Shown piece after piece: positions 25,062 to 34,352 of a stretch of 64,000 nucleotides of DNA. Within the stretch, counting starts at the first letter, position 1. Each line of letters begins with the position of its first letter. Origin of the DNA: Clostridium merdae (GTDB taxonomy: Bacteria; Bacillota; Clostridia; Oscillospirales; Acutalibacteraceae). Under the pieces are notes generated by a model that saw nothing but the letters and a program-made list of their open reading frames with translations, made no database searches and had not been told where the DNA came from. Both the position numbers and the translations under genes were made by a program. The stretch is from contig NZ_FXLN01000003.1 in NCBI RefSeq assembly GCF_900176635.1, forward strand, positions 372,001-436,000. Reading direction: 5' to 3'.

Positions 25062-26477
25062 ATGGCATTACAAAGAGAATACGGCAAAGAGTGTCCTTAC
25101 ATACCGGCGGGTCCATTCAAAATTCGTTTACCTGGTGTACATTATAAGTTTGAAGTTGCGGATTACATTCAGGGGCTTTTAATGTGCGCTGTCTGTCTTG
25201 GTGCAGTTCCCATTCTTCAGCAGTATTTGGGCATGCCGTTTGGCGTTGCTCTAGCGATTGTTACCTTGAATGGAATTTTGTACTGCACTCATGTGCTGTT
25301 AGGTGACCCAGTTGTACCCGGTTGGGTTACACCGGCAATACCACTTTTACTGTTATACATCAGCCAGTTCCCTATGGGGCCGGAGCGCGTTCAGGCGCTG
25401 ATTGCATTTGAACTAAGCTTAGGTCTTTTTGCCGCATTCCTGGGTATTACAGGGCTTGGCAAAAAAATCATTACACTTATCCCCAACTGTGTGCAGGCCG
25501 GCATTATCATTGGCGCCGGAATTGCGGCTGTGAATACTGTATTCGGCCAAACGGGCTATTTTACAAAGTACCCGATTTCTATCGTTATCTGCATTGGTCT
25601 AGCGTTTTGGATGCTCTTTTCTAACTTTTTTAAGAGCTTACGCCATAAAAACAAGTTTTTTCAGACCCTCTCCAATTTAGGAGTTTTGCCCTGCATTTTA
25701 TTGGCAGTGGTGGTGGCTCCGCTCGTAGGGAAAACCGCTTGGCCCTCCATTCAGTGGGGATTTTCCGCTCCCGCCTTTGGGGAGCTGTGGGGTCACTGGA
25801 CCTTTTGGTCCATCGGCTTCCCCTCAGCAAAAATGTTTATTCAGGCCATTCCAATGGTTTTCTCTGCCTATGTCATTTTGTTTGGTGAGATGATTCAGGC
25901 ACAGGCCTTGCTGCAAGACGCATCTAAGGCCCGCCCAGATGAATTAATCGATTACAACCCCAACCGCTCCCATTTAATTTTTGGCCTGCGCAATTGCCTG
26001 ATGGCTATCATTGGCCCAGACATTACCATGTGCGGCCCTCTTTGGGCGGCAATGCAGGTTGTGGTTTGCGATCGTTACACCCACGGTAAAAAATCGATGG
26101 ATTCCATTTACGGCGGTACGGGGTCCTTCCGGTTTGGCACGTTAACCGGTTATTTTCTGCTGCCAATCGTAACGCTAGTTACCCCCATTTTAAACATTGC
26201 GCTGGCCTTAACTATGATGGTTCAGGGATATGTCTCCGTAAGAATCGGCATACTCAAAGCCCGTACCATGAACGATTTGGGTATTGCAGGCGTTATGGCA
26301 GCTGTGATTGTTGCAAGAGGTGCCGCATGGGGGCTTGCCGTTGGCATTGTGCTCAGCTTATTGGTACTGCTCGGAAATAAAAAAGAGTATGATGTTGATG
26401 TTTTTGCCCGCGACGAAGAAAAAGTGGAAGTTAAGGCCGCTGCGGAAGCCGAGCCCGAGCTGGTAGCTGCAAAATAA
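25062..26477 (+). CDS. Polytopic permease, NCS2/SulP-like fold, substrate unknown
   Basis: 471 residues with about 12-13 hydrophobic segments. Stretches such as LIPNCVQAGIIIGAGIAAVNTVFG and LGIAGVMAAVIVARGAAWGLAVGI resemble solute carriers of the nucleobase/sulfate (UraA/SulP) fold; I cannot place it in a named family. The C-terminal tail is acidic and Glu/Ala-rich (EEKVEVKAAAEAEPELVAAK). As first large gene of the sigma-54 operon before 4-hydroxybutyrate enzymes, uptake of a C4 hydroxy acid or a precursor is the working guess. AAAGGAG precedes the ATG. Confidence 0.7.
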   Translation: MALQREYGKECPYIPAGPFKIRLPGVHYKFEVADYIQGLLMCAVCLGAVPILQQYLGMPFGVALAIVTLNGILYCTHVLLGDPVVPGWVTPAIPLLLLYISQFPMGPERVQALIAFELSLGLFAAFLGITGLGKKIITLIPNCVQAGIIIGAGIAAVNTVFGQTGYFTKYPISIVICIGLAFWMLFSNFFKSLRHKNKFFQTLSNLGVLPCILLAVVVAPLVGKTAWPSIQWGFSAPAFGELWGHWTFWSIGFPSAKMFIQAIPMVFSAYVILFGEMIQAQALLQDASKARPDELIDYNPNRSHLIFGLRNCLMAIIGPDITMCGPLWAAMQVVVCDRYTHGKKSMDSIYGGTGSFRFGTLTGYFLLPIVTLVTPILNIALALTMMVQGYVSVRIGILKARTMNDLGIAGVMAAVIVARGAAWGLAVGIVLSLLVLLGNKKEYDVDVFARDEEKVEVKAAAEAEPELVAAK

Positions 26478-26644
26478 TCATACACTTACTTTTTTCATAA
26501 ACAGTTTTAACTATTCTTTTAATCAGCCGTTTCACAATACTCCAATAACTTGATATCACATAGACCAGCCTTCACAAAACCAGTTAAACCATTTGTCAGG
26601 AATCAATTCACATAATCATAATTTTTAGAAAGAAGGACTTTACC

Positions 26645-28093
26645 ATGGCACTTATGACTGGAGAACAGTACATTGAAAGTATTCGCAAGCTGAACATGCA
26701 GATTTATATGTTTGGTGAGAAAATAGAGAATCCGGTAGATAACCCGATTCTACGACCCTCGCTAAACTCCGTTCGTATGACCTACGATTTGGCTCAGGAC
26801 CCACAGTATGCAGATTTGATGACCGCAACATCAGTCATTACCGGCAACAAAATTAACCGTTTCTGCAATATTCACCACAGCACAGATGATTTGATTAAGA
26901 AAGTAAAAATGCAGCGTCTGCTTGGTCAAAAAACAGCCTCCTGCTTCCAGCGCTGTGTTGGTATGGATGCGTTTAACGCCCTTTACTCCACTACATACGA
27001 AACCGACCAACAGTACAAAACAAACTACTTTGAGAACTTTAAAAACTTTGTTGCCTATGTGGAAGAGCACGACTGGACCGTTGACGGCGCAATGACAGAC
27101 CCTAAGGGTGACCGTGCTCTTGCTCCTCACGCACAGCCGGATGCCGACATGTACCTGCACGTAGTGGAGCGCCGCCCGGATGGTATTGTGGTTCGTGGCG
27201 CAAAAGCGCACCAAACCGGTATTATCAACTCGCAAGAGGTTATTGTTATGCCCACCATTGCGATGGGGCCGGACGATAAGGATTATGCGGTATCCTTTGC
27301 TGTACCAACCGATGCCGAGGGCATCCTCATGATTATCGGCCGCCAGAGCTGCGACACCCGCAAGCTGGAAGGCAGCGAGATGGATGTAGGCAACAGCGAA
27401 TTCGGTGGTGTTGAGGCCCTTGTGGTATTCGACAACGTGTTTGTACCGAATGACCGCATCTTCCTCAATGGTGAGGTTGAGTTTGCCGGTATGCTCGTTG
27501 AGCGCTTTGCCGGTTACCACAGACAAAGCTACGGCGGCTGTAAGGTAGGCGTGGGCGACGTTCTCATCGGTGCTGCCGCTCTTGCCGCCGAATACAACGG
27601 TGTAGAGCGTGCCTCTGCCGTAAAGGATAAGCTCATTGAAATGGTGCACCTCAATGAAACACTGTTTGCCTGCGGCATTGCGTGCTCTGCAGAGGGCCAG
27701 CCCACTCCTTCCGGCAACTACCTGATTGACCTGCTGCTTGCTAACGTATGTAAGCAAAACGTTACCCGCTTCCCGTACGAGATTGTAAGACTTGCAGAAG
27801 ACATTGCCGGCGGCCTCATGGTAACCGCTCCGTCTGAAAAAGACCTGCGTGACCCCGTTGTTGGCCCCTATGTAGACAAATACTTGCGTGGCACCGCAGC
27901 CGTTTCTACCGAAACCCGCCTGCGTGTTCTCCGCCTAATCGAAAACCTCTCTCTCGGCACAGCAGCTGTTGGCTACCGCACCGAATCCATGCATGGTGCT
28001 GGTTCTCCGCAGGCACAGCGTATTATGATTGCCCGCCAGGGGAACATTGGCGCGAAAAAGAAGCTTGCCAAAGCCATTGCACACATCGACTAA
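26645..28093 (+). CDS. abfD: 4-hydroxybutyryl-CoA dehydratase / vinylacetyl-CoA isomerase
   Basis: 482-residue flavin and [4Fe-4S] enzyme converting 4-hydroxybutyryl-CoA to crotonyl-CoA. The four cluster ligands known from the Clostridium aminobutyricum enzyme (Cys99, Cys103, His292, Cys299) correspond here to Cys100, Cys104 (KTASCFQRCVG), His292 and Cys299 (GYHRQSYGGCKVG). Length matches the family. AGAAGGAC lies before the ATG. It feeds crotonyl-CoA to butyrate formation or to the MaoC-like hydratase at the operon end. An aromatic 4-hydroxyphenylacetate-type monooxygenase is excluded by the Cys/His set. Confidence 0.95.
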   Translation: MALMTGEQYIESIRKLNMQIYMFGEKIENPVDNPILRPSLNSVRMTYDLAQDPQYADLMTATSVITGNKINRFCNIHHSTDDLIKKVKMQRLLGQKTASCFQRCVGMDAFNALYSTTYETDQQYKTNYFENFKNFVAYVEEHDWTVDGAMTDPKGDRALAPHAQPDADMYLHVVERRPDGIVVRGAKAHQTGIINSQEVIVMPTIAMGPDDKDYAVSFAVPTDAEGILMIIGRQSCDTRKLEGSEMDVGNSEFGGVEALVVFDNVFVPNDRIFLNGEVEFAGMLVERFAGYHRQSYGGCKVGVGDVLIGAAALAAEYNGVERASAVKDKLIEMVHLNETLFACGIACSAEGQPTPSGNYLIDLLLANVCKQNVTRFPYEIVRLAEDIAGGLMVTAPSEKDLRDPVVGPYVDKYLRGTAAVSTETRLRVLRLIENLSLGTAAVGYRTESMHGAGSPQAQRIMIARQGNIGAKKKLAKAIAHID

Positions 28094-28172
28094 TTACAAA
28101 GGTATGCCGGTCACATTCCGCTGCTCACTCCACTGGGCAGCGGAAACCGGTTTGCTTTATGAGGTGTTTTTT

Positions 28173-28475
28173 ATGACCTTACTTTCCAAAATAGAACGCC
28201 TGCTGGATGAAGAAGTTCGCCCGCAGCTTGCCCTGCACCAAGGGAACATCTCCGTTGTCAGCCTTTCAAACGATGTGCTGACAGTTCGCCTGCTGGGCAC
28301 CTGTGCAAACTGCCCCTCTGCCACTCTTACGACCGAAGAGCTCATTGCTTCTGCCGTACAAACCCGTTTTCCACAGGTACGGCGTGTTGTACTGGACGCC
28401 GGGGTGAGTGATTCTCTGCTAAATCAGGCACGGGAGTTTTTAAGCATTCGGCATGCCAGTGCAACAAATCAATAA
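28173..28475 (+). CDS. NifU C-terminal-domain iron-sulfur carrier
   Basis: 100-residue NifU_N-less protein, starting at the ATG giving MTLLSKIERLLDEEVRPQL; the frame also runs upstream into abfD but lacks a start with a ribosome site there. It carries the CxxC pair (GTCANCPSATLTTEE) that binds a transferable [4Fe-4S] cluster. Lying 80 bases after abfD, it probably helps load the oxygen-sensitive cluster of the dehydratase. Confidence 0.88.
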   Translation: MTLLSKIERLLDEEVRPQLALHQGNISVVSLSNDVLTVRLLGTCANCPSATLTTEELIASAVQTRFPQVRRVVLDAGVSDSLLNQAREFLSIRHASATNQ

Positions 28476-28488
28476 GGAGTGACGTAAC

Positions 28489-29790
28489 ATGTCCTGGCAG
28501 GAACTGTACCAACAAAAGAAAATGACGGCAGAACAGGCCGTTTCTCATATTAAATCCGGCGACCGCGTGGTTGTGGCTCACGCCACCGGTGAACCCAGCG
28601 TATTGATTGACGCAATGGTAAAAAACGCTGCCACTTATGAAAATGTGGAAATTGTTCACATGGTAGCTATGGGGAAAGGCGAATACTGCCTACCCGAATA
28701 CCAAAAGAATTTTCGCCATAACAGCCTGTTTTTAGGTGCCTCCACACGAGATGCCATCGCAAAAGGCCGCGGTGACTTTACGCCAGTTTATTTTTCACAA
28801 ATCCCCGATCTTCTGCGCGAGGAGCTACACCCAAATGTGGCGTTACTTCACCTTTCTCCGCCAGATGAGCATGGCTATTGCAGCTATGGTGTATCGGTAG
28901 ACTACACAAAGCCAGCTGCTGAAATTGCAGACACCCGCATTGCACAAATCAACCCCAACATGCCCCGCACTCTCGGCGACAGCTTCATTCATGTAAGAGA
29001 GCTGGACTGCATTGTTGAGGTAGATGCTCCCATTATTGAACTAGGGCAGGCAAAAATTGGCGATACGGAGCGTGCAATTGGTGAGCACTGCGCTTCACTG
29101 ATTCAGGATGGCGACTGCTTGCAGCTTGGCATTGGTGCAATTCCCGATGCCGTTTTGCTCTTCCTCAAAGAAAAGAAAGATTTAGGAATTCACTCCGAGA
29201 TGTTCTCTGACGGAGTGGTGGAACTGGTAGAAGCCGGTGTTATCACCAACCGCTGTAAAACACTGCACAAAGGGCAGTGCGTAGTTACATTTCTAATGGG
29301 TAGTAAACGCTTGTACGACTATGTAGACAACAACCCCTCCGTTGCAATGTACCCGGTGGATTACGTGAATAACCCCGCTGTTATCGCACAGAACGATAAC
29401 CTAATTTCCATTAACTCCTGCATTCAGGTAGATCTGATGGGGCAGGTTGTTTCAGAATCAATTGGCCCTCGCCAGTTTTCCGGCGTAGGCGGTCAAGTGG
29501 ATTTTGTGCGCGGGGCGAACCTCAGCCGTGGTGGCAAGAGCATCATGGCAATGCCGTCATCACTCGTAAAAAAGGATGGCACACGTGTGTCTAAAATCGT
29601 GCCACTAATTGACGCAGGAGCCGCCGTTACCACCTCTCGTTACGATGTAAACTACATCATAACTGAATATGGAGTTGCCAAGCTTAAGGGGAAGACCTTA
29701 CGGGAACGTGCACTGGCACTCATTGAAATTGCACACCCAGATTTTCGTGAGGAATTGATGGAAGAGTTCCGTCACCGATTCGGAGTATAA
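28489..29790 (+). CDS. abfT: 4-hydroxybutyrate CoA-transferase
   Basis: 433-residue family I CoA-transferase of the 4-hydroxybutyrate type; it moves CoA from acetyl-CoA or butyryl-CoA to 4-hydroxybutyrate. Visible: oxyanion-hole region LQLGIGAIPDAV, catalytic Glu237 in HSEMFSDGVVEL (Glu238 in the C. aminobutyricum enzyme), and the C-terminal YIITEYGVAKLKGKTLRERA. AAGGAG precedes the ATG. With abfD it forms the 4-hydroxybutyrate to crotonyl-CoA route. Other acyl CoA-transferases such as butyryl-CoA:acetate are close relatives, but the abfD neighbour favours 4-hydroxybutyrate. Confidence 0.9.
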   Translation: MSWQELYQQKKMTAEQAVSHIKSGDRVVVAHATGEPSVLIDAMVKNAATYENVEIVHMVAMGKGEYCLPEYQKNFRHNSLFLGASTRDAIAKGRGDFTPVYFSQIPDLLREELHPNVALLHLSPPDEHGYCSYGVSVDYTKPAAEIADTRIAQINPNMPRTLGDSFIHVRELDCIVEVDAPIIELGQAKIGDTERAIGEHCASLIQDGDCLQLGIGAIPDAVLLFLKEKKDLGIHSEMFSDGVVELVEAGVITNRCKTLHKGQCVVTFLMGSKRLYDYVDNNPSVAMYPVDYVNNPAVIAQNDNLISINSCIQVDLMGQVVSESIGPRQFSGVGGQVDFVRGANLSRGGKSIMAMPSSLVKKDGTRVSKIVPLIDAGAAVTTSRYDVNYIITEYGVAKLKGKTLRERALALIEIAHPDFREELMEEFRHRFGV

Positions 29791-29828
29791 CTTTTAATAA
29801 CGATACACTCTCCTACAACAGGTACACC

Positions 29829-29850
29829 GGAGGGGCTCCGGCCCCTCCTT
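29829..29850 (+). terminator. GC-rich hairpin inside the operon, possible partial terminator
   Basis: GGAGGGGC-TCCG-GCCCCTCC, perfect 8-bp stem with a TCCG loop, but followed only by TTTGTG. It sits between abfT and the acyl carrier protein gene and may dampen or process the downstream half of the transcript. Confidence 0.5.
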
Positions 29851-29924
29851 TGTGCTACCCAAACAAACTCTCTTCATAATAGAGGAGAAACGCACTTACT
29901 ACTGCCTTCTGGAGGAAAATAACC

Positions 29925-30158
29925 ATGACACATTTGCAACAATACAACCACGTTTTTACAGAGTTATTCGGCGTTGCCGAAGAAGAGCTTAGTGCACTCA
30001 TTTACCTGCGCGGTAAATGGGATTCCCTTCAACACATTGAAATGATTACCATGATGGAAGATACCTTCGACATCTCCATCAATTCGACTGACGTCATTCT
30101 CTTTAACAGCTACGAGAAAGGGAAAGAAATTTTGAGGAAATACGGCGTGGAGGTCTAA
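29925..30158 (+). CDS. Acyl carrier protein
   Basis: 77-residue carrier protein with the phosphopantetheine site Ser in WDSLQHIEMITMMEDTFDI and the usual four-helix length. It differs from the fatty-acid AcpP in the flanking sequence and lies directly upstream of an adenylating enzyme (two bases apart), so it is a dedicated carrier for this pathway. A TGGAGG site precedes the ATG. Confidence 0.88.
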   Translation: MTHLQQYNHVFTELFGVAEEELSALIYLRGKWDSLQHIEMITMMEDTFDISINSTDVILFNSYEKGKEILRKYGVEV

Positions 30159-30160
30159 CC

Positions 30161-31582
30161 ATGTTTTTCCCACTGGAACAATACTCCCCAGAGCAGCCCG
30201 CTCTCGTTGAACCGAGCGGCTGCATACATACCTATTCGCAGTTAATTGCGAACGGAAAACATATTGCCAAGTGGCCGGTACAACGCTCACTCGTTTTATG
30301 CCTTACCAGCAACACCATTGCATTTACCACGGGCTATGTTGGGCTTTTGTCTGCAAAGGCGGTTCCTTTGCTGTTGGATGGTGAACTAAACCCCGAGCTA
30401 TTGCAAAACCTAATTTCACTTTACCAGCCTGCCTACCTATGGGTTCCACAGAGTAAGGCAAAGACCTTTTCCGCATGCAAACCGATTGATACTCTTTCTG
30501 ACTATATCCTACTGAAAACCGAATTCACGCCACACCAAGAGCTGAATCCGGAGCTTTCACTTCTATTAACCACTTCTGGCTCAACGGGTAGCCCTAAGCT
30601 GGTACGCCAAAGCGCAGGCAATATCCTCTCAAACGCTCAGGCAATTGCACAGTATTTGGAGCTCGACTCCACCTCTGAGCGCGCGATTCTAACATTGCCG
30701 CTGTATTACACCTTTGGCCTTTCTATTCTGCACAGCCACCTGCTTACAGGTGGTACCATCCTATTGAGTGATTATAGTGTGATTCAACAGGAGTTCTGGG
30801 AGTATTTTGAGCGTGAAAAAGCCACCAGCATCAGTGGTGTACCCATGACCTACGCGTTGCTGGAGCGTGCCGGATTTTTTGAACGCGAGCTGCCCAGCCT
30901 ACGCTATTTTACACAAGCAGGCGGTAAGCTGCCACACCGCCTGCACCAAAAGTGTGCCGTGTATGCGCGGGAGCACGATAAGCGCTTTTATGCCATGTAT
31001 GGCCAAACTGAGGCCACTGCCCGAATGAGCTACCTGCCTTGGCAGCGAGCTGAAGAAAAATGTGGCAGCATCGGTATCGCTATCCCCGGCGGCGCTTTCC
31101 GTCTACTTCAAGAAAACGGGGAGGAAATCACACAGAGCAATCAAGAGGGCGAGCTTGTATATGAGGGGCCAAACGTAACCCTAGGCTATGCAGAATGCCC
31201 ACAAGATTTGGCACGCGAGGATGATTTTCACGGTGTACTGCATACCGGTGACCTCGCGATGCGAGATGCTGACGGTTATTACTATGTTACCGGCCGTAAA
31301 AAACGGATGGTAAAACTATTTGGCAGCCGCGTTAGCCTTGATGAATGCGAAAGACTGCTTCGAGAAAAGTTTAGCGGAGCAGAATTTGCATGTGTAGGAA
31401 TAGACGACCATATTACGGTATTCATAGAAAGAACAGTTGATTACAATACACAGCCCATTCTTACGTATTTATCCAATACCCTTCGCTTCCCAGCCCGTGC
31501 TTTTCATGCAAGAGAAATAAAACAGATACCACGTACAGATGCGGGCAAAATTCTATATACCCACTTGGAGGAGCAGCTATGA
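30161..31582 (+). CDS. Acyl-adenylating enzyme (ANL superfamily ligase)
   Basis: 473-residue AMP-forming ligase, shorter than a typical acyl-CoA synthetase because the N-terminal lid region is reduced. Motifs: LTTSGSTGSPKLV (phosphate loop), MYGQTEATARMSYLP, LHTGDLAMRDADGYYYVTGR, and the C-terminal catalytic Lys in PRTDAGKILYTHL. With the carrier protein next to it, it most likely activates an acid and loads it on the carrier, or makes the CoA ester. Ends in an ATGA overlap with luxE. Substrate cannot be read from the sequence. Confidence 0.85.
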   Translation: MFFPLEQYSPEQPALVEPSGCIHTYSQLIANGKHIAKWPVQRSLVLCLTSNTIAFTTGYVGLLSAKAVPLLLDGELNPELLQNLISLYQPAYLWVPQSKAKTFSACKPIDTLSDYILLKTEFTPHQELNPELSLLLTTSGSTGSPKLVRQSAGNILSNAQAIAQYLELDSTSERAILTLPLYYTFGLSILHSHLLTGGTILLSDYSVIQQEFWEYFEREKATSISGVPMTYALLERAGFFERELPSLRYFTQAGGKLPHRLHQKCAVYAREHDKRFYAMYGQTEATARMSYLPWQRAEEKCGSIGIAIPGGAFRLLQENGEEITQSNQEGELVYEGPNVTLGYAECPQDLAREDDFHGVLHTGDLAMRDADGYYYVTGRKKRMVKLFGSRVSLDECERLLREKFSGAEFACVGIDDHITVFIERTVDYNTQPILTYLSNTLRFPARAFHAREIKQIPRTDAGKILYTHLEEQL

Positions 31583-32660
31583 CAAAGGATGTGGAACGCT
31601 TGCTCGAATTCCCACCTTTCACGCTCCCACACAAGCGGTAAAGGAGTCCCTGTTTTTCCCTGCGGCATTGGAACTGACTCATTACCACAGTGCACACTGT
31701 GAACCATATGCGAACATGCTACAAGCACTCGATTTTAATCCGCAGGCTGTCACTCACACAGAGGAATTGCCCTTTCTGCCATCCGGAATATTTAAATCCA
31801 TGAAATTAAGAAGCACGTCCGCTCAAGAGTACAGCCGTTCGCTTACTTCCTCCGGTACTACAAGCGTCCAACAGGTACATGTGGAATTAGACCGCGAAAC
31901 CGCCGCTGACCAACAACGAGCCTTGGCACACATAGCCACCGATTTTATTGGCGAGGCACGCTTCCCCATGCTCATTATTGACCGTCCATCCGTACTTACT
32001 AGGGAGGGTGGGCTTTCTGCCCGTGCAGCCGGTGTTCTGGGATTTTCTATATTTGCTCGCCGGCGCGTGTTTGCCTTAAAGGAAGATTACACCCTGAACC
32101 TACCGCTTATCCGCACTTTTTTAGAGCAGGTAAACGGCGGTCCTTTTCTGTTATTTGGGTTCACTTTCATGGTTTGGAAGTACTTCTGCCAAGTACTTCG
32201 TGAGAACACGGAACATCTGGATTTTTCGTCCGGTACGCTTATTCACGGCGGTGGCTGGAAAAAGCTGCAAGAACAAGCCGTGCCACCCGGGGAATTCCAC
32301 CGTGCACTAGAAGAATGCTGCGGACTGCACCATATTTACAATTATTACGGAATGGCAGAGCAAGCCGGTTCCGTATTCTTTCAGTGTGAAGCGGGTCGTT
32401 TCCATGCCAGTGAGTTTTCCGAAATATTTGTTCGGCGGGGAGAAGATTTTTCTTTGTGCCATGTAGAAGAACCCGGCATCCTCCAAGTTTTATCTTTACT
32501 GCCTCGCTCCTACCCCGGCCATAGCATATTAACAGAAGATGCTGCAACGTTTCTTGGTGTTGACAACTGCCCTTGCGGCAGACTAGGCCGTTGCTTTCAA
32601 ATTCACGGACGCCTGCTACAAGCACAGCTTAGGGGGTGCAGTGATGTTTACGCAAGGTGA
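31579..32660 (+). pseudogene. LuxE-type acyl-protein synthetase, frameshifted near the 5' end
   Basis: Acyl-transferring subunit of LuxCE fatty-acid-reductase type (acyl-AMP forming, then acyl transfer to LuxC). The expected start is the ATG of the ATGA overlap with the ligase gene, after GGAGGAGC; it encodes MTKDVERLLEFPPFTLPHKR and then a stop at 31639. The rest of the protein (KESLFFPAALELTHYH, TSSGTTSVQQVHVE, YNYYGMAEQAGSVFF) is in another frame, open from before 31640 to 32660. The two parts fit the family end to end, so one base is missing or extra near 31610-31638. This may be a true mutation, a recoding site or a sequence error; apart from it the gene is complete and about 360 residues. 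Confidence 0.82.
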
Positions 32661-33840
32661 AAAAATCCTCACCGGGGAATTAGCCAGCTTAACGCAAGAA
32701 GTAACTCCACTCCCCATATTTGATGAGAACATTCTTCTATTTTTTAACGTATTGAGTCAACGACTGCGCCAAAATCCGGAGACGAAATCTTATCCCGATT
32801 TAACTGCATTTGCTTTTTGGTGCCGTATAAAAAACTTTCTTCACTTAAAAGAAAAATGGAGACAAGATGAATTGCGCCTTGGTCGCGGACTCACTTTCCA
32901 TGTGTGCCCCGGCAACGTTCCCCTAAATTTCGCCTATTCACTCGCGGCAGGTCTGCTTGCCGGCTGCCCCTGTGTCGTTCGGCTATCATCACGGGATTTT
33001 CCTCAAGCAAAACTACTATACCGAGAAATGGATTCTCTGCTCCGCTCCGATTTTCATTCTCTCATTCCCTTTATTACCTGTTTTCAGTGTGAGCACGACC
33101 ACCCCATTCTGGCACAGCTTTCTGAACAATGCCGTGTTCGTGTGTTATGGGGTGGGGACGAAGCCATTCGGCAAATCCGCCTCCTGCCTCTCTCCCCTCG
33201 CGCTTTGGAGCTTACCTTCCCCAGCCGATATTCCGTTTGCGCCATAGATGCCGCCGCCTTTTTAAATAACCCTCACCCGGAACAGCTCTGTGAGCGGTTT
33301 TATGCCGACGCTTTTTTTGCAGACCAATGGGCATGCACCTCTCCCCGCGCGTTGCTCTGGCTGGGAGAAACGACCGAAATAAAAGCCGCCCAATCCATTT
33401 TGTGGGAGCGGGTGGAAGAGCTCTGCCTGCAAAATGGAGAGTTTCTGCCCGTTCATGCCGTAAAAAAGCGTGAACATTTTTGCCGTATGGCTGCACAATA
33501 TCCAGAAATGCGTCTGGCTGGAAAAAGCAACTATGCAGTACGGGTAACCACACCAAAGCTAACACCGAAGCTACTGGATTTATGGACGGGTGATGGTATG
33601 TTCCTGGAGGCTTCCTCCCATTCACTGGATGCCCTCTTGTCTATTTTAGGGGAACGCTGCCAAACCCTATGCTGCTATGGAATTCCCGCGGCAGTGCTGC
33701 GAGATTTTTTACTCCGCAACCGACCAATGGGCTGTGACCGCATTGTGCCATTGGGTAGCAGTATGCAGTTCTCTCTAAATTGGGATGGCATCGACCTCAT
33801 TCGTTCCATGAGCCGGAGCATTGAAGTACTAAACGAATGA
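32644..33840 (+). CDS. LuxC-type acyl-CoA/acyl-protein reductase
   Basis: 398-residue LuxC family NADPH-dependent acyl reductase producing an aldehyde. Motifs: FHVCPGNVPLNFAYSL (nucleotide-binding), and the catalytic Cys in FADQWACTSPRALLW. It starts at the ATG preceded by AGGGGGTG, overlapping the luxE end by 17 bases. No luciferase genes (luxAB) are present, so the aldehyde serves another purpose, for example alcohol formation or a lipid or secondary metabolite. Confidence 0.9.
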   Translation: MFTQGEKILTGELASLTQEVTPLPIFDENILLFFNVLSQRLRQNPETKSYPDLTAFAFWCRIKNFLHLKEKWRQDELRLGRGLTFHVCPGNVPLNFAYSLAAGLLAGCPCVVRLSSRDFPQAKLLYREMDSLLRSDFHSLIPFITCFQCEHDHPILAQLSEQCRVRVLWGGDEAIRQIRLLPLSPRALELTFPSRYSVCAIDAAAFLNNPHPEQLCERFYADAFFADQWACTSPRALLWLGETTEIKAAQSILWERVEELCLQNGEFLPVHAVKKREHFCRMAAQYPEMRLAGKSNYAVRVTTPKLTPKLLDLWTGDGMFLEASSHSLDALLSILGERCQTLCCYGIPAAVLRDFLLRNRPMGCDRIVPLGSSMQFSLNWDGIDLIRSMSRSIEVLNE

Positions 33841-33896
33841 AAACCCTTTTTAATATAATGGCAGTCTAACTTGATGAATGGAAAGGAGGGTTTTTC

Positions 33897-34292
33897 TTGC
33901 GAACTCTAACGGTTGGGGATTCGGCACAGCGCAGTAAACGCTTTACAAAACAAGACCTGATTGATTACATACGCCTTACCGGCGACCAAAACCCTTTGCA
34001 TAAAATGGAATCTGGTGAATGCCGCTTTGGTGCCCCCATTGTTCATGGGATGCTACTCGCAGGAGTTATTTCTGCCTTAATCGGCACACAGCTTCCTGGG
34101 CCAGGCAGTGTTTACGTTAGCCAAGAAATTCGGTTTATACGCCCGGTCTTTTGCGGAGATACGGTTACCGCTATCTGCCGCGTAACACAGCTTTACTCAG
34201 ATACAAAGCAGGCTCGCTTACGAATCACCATGCGAAACCAAGAGGATAAGCTGGTGCTGTCTGGTTATGCCATTGTATTGCCACCGGCATAA
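33897..34292 (+). CDS. MaoC-like (R)-specific enoyl-CoA hydratase
   Basis: 131-residue hot-dog-fold protein with the hydratase motif TGDQNPLHKMESG (catalytic Asp and His) followed by FGAPIVHGMLLAGVIS. Such PhaJ-type enzymes hydrate trans-2-enoyl-CoA, for example crotonyl-CoA, to (R)-3-hydroxyacyl-CoA, and could act on the AbfD product. It starts at a TTG after GAAAGGAGGG. Last gene of the operon. Confidence 0.86.
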   Translation: MRTLTVGDSAQRSKRFTKQDLIDYIRLTGDQNPLHKMESGECRFGAPIVHGMLLAGVISALIGTQLPGPGSVYVSQEIRFIRPVFCGDTVTAICRVTQLYSDTKQARLRITMRNQEDKLVLSGYAIVLPPA

Positions 34293-34300
34293 ACATGGAT

Positions 34301-34346
34301 AGGGCACTCATCTTTTACTAGCGGTAAGAGATGAGTGCCCTTTTTA
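34301..34346. terminator. Bidirectional terminator at the end of the LuxCE operon
   Basis: About 18-bp stem starting AGGGCACTCATCT, loop TAGC, closing AGATGAGTGCCCT, then a T-run; it also serves the convergent minus-strand exporter gene. Confidence 0.88.
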
Positions 34347-34352
34347 TTGCGA

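Noticed and set aside
26831..27757. 308-codon minus-strand frame inside abfD
   Set aside because: Shadow of a high-quality coding gene with intact cofactor ligands; no ribosome site.
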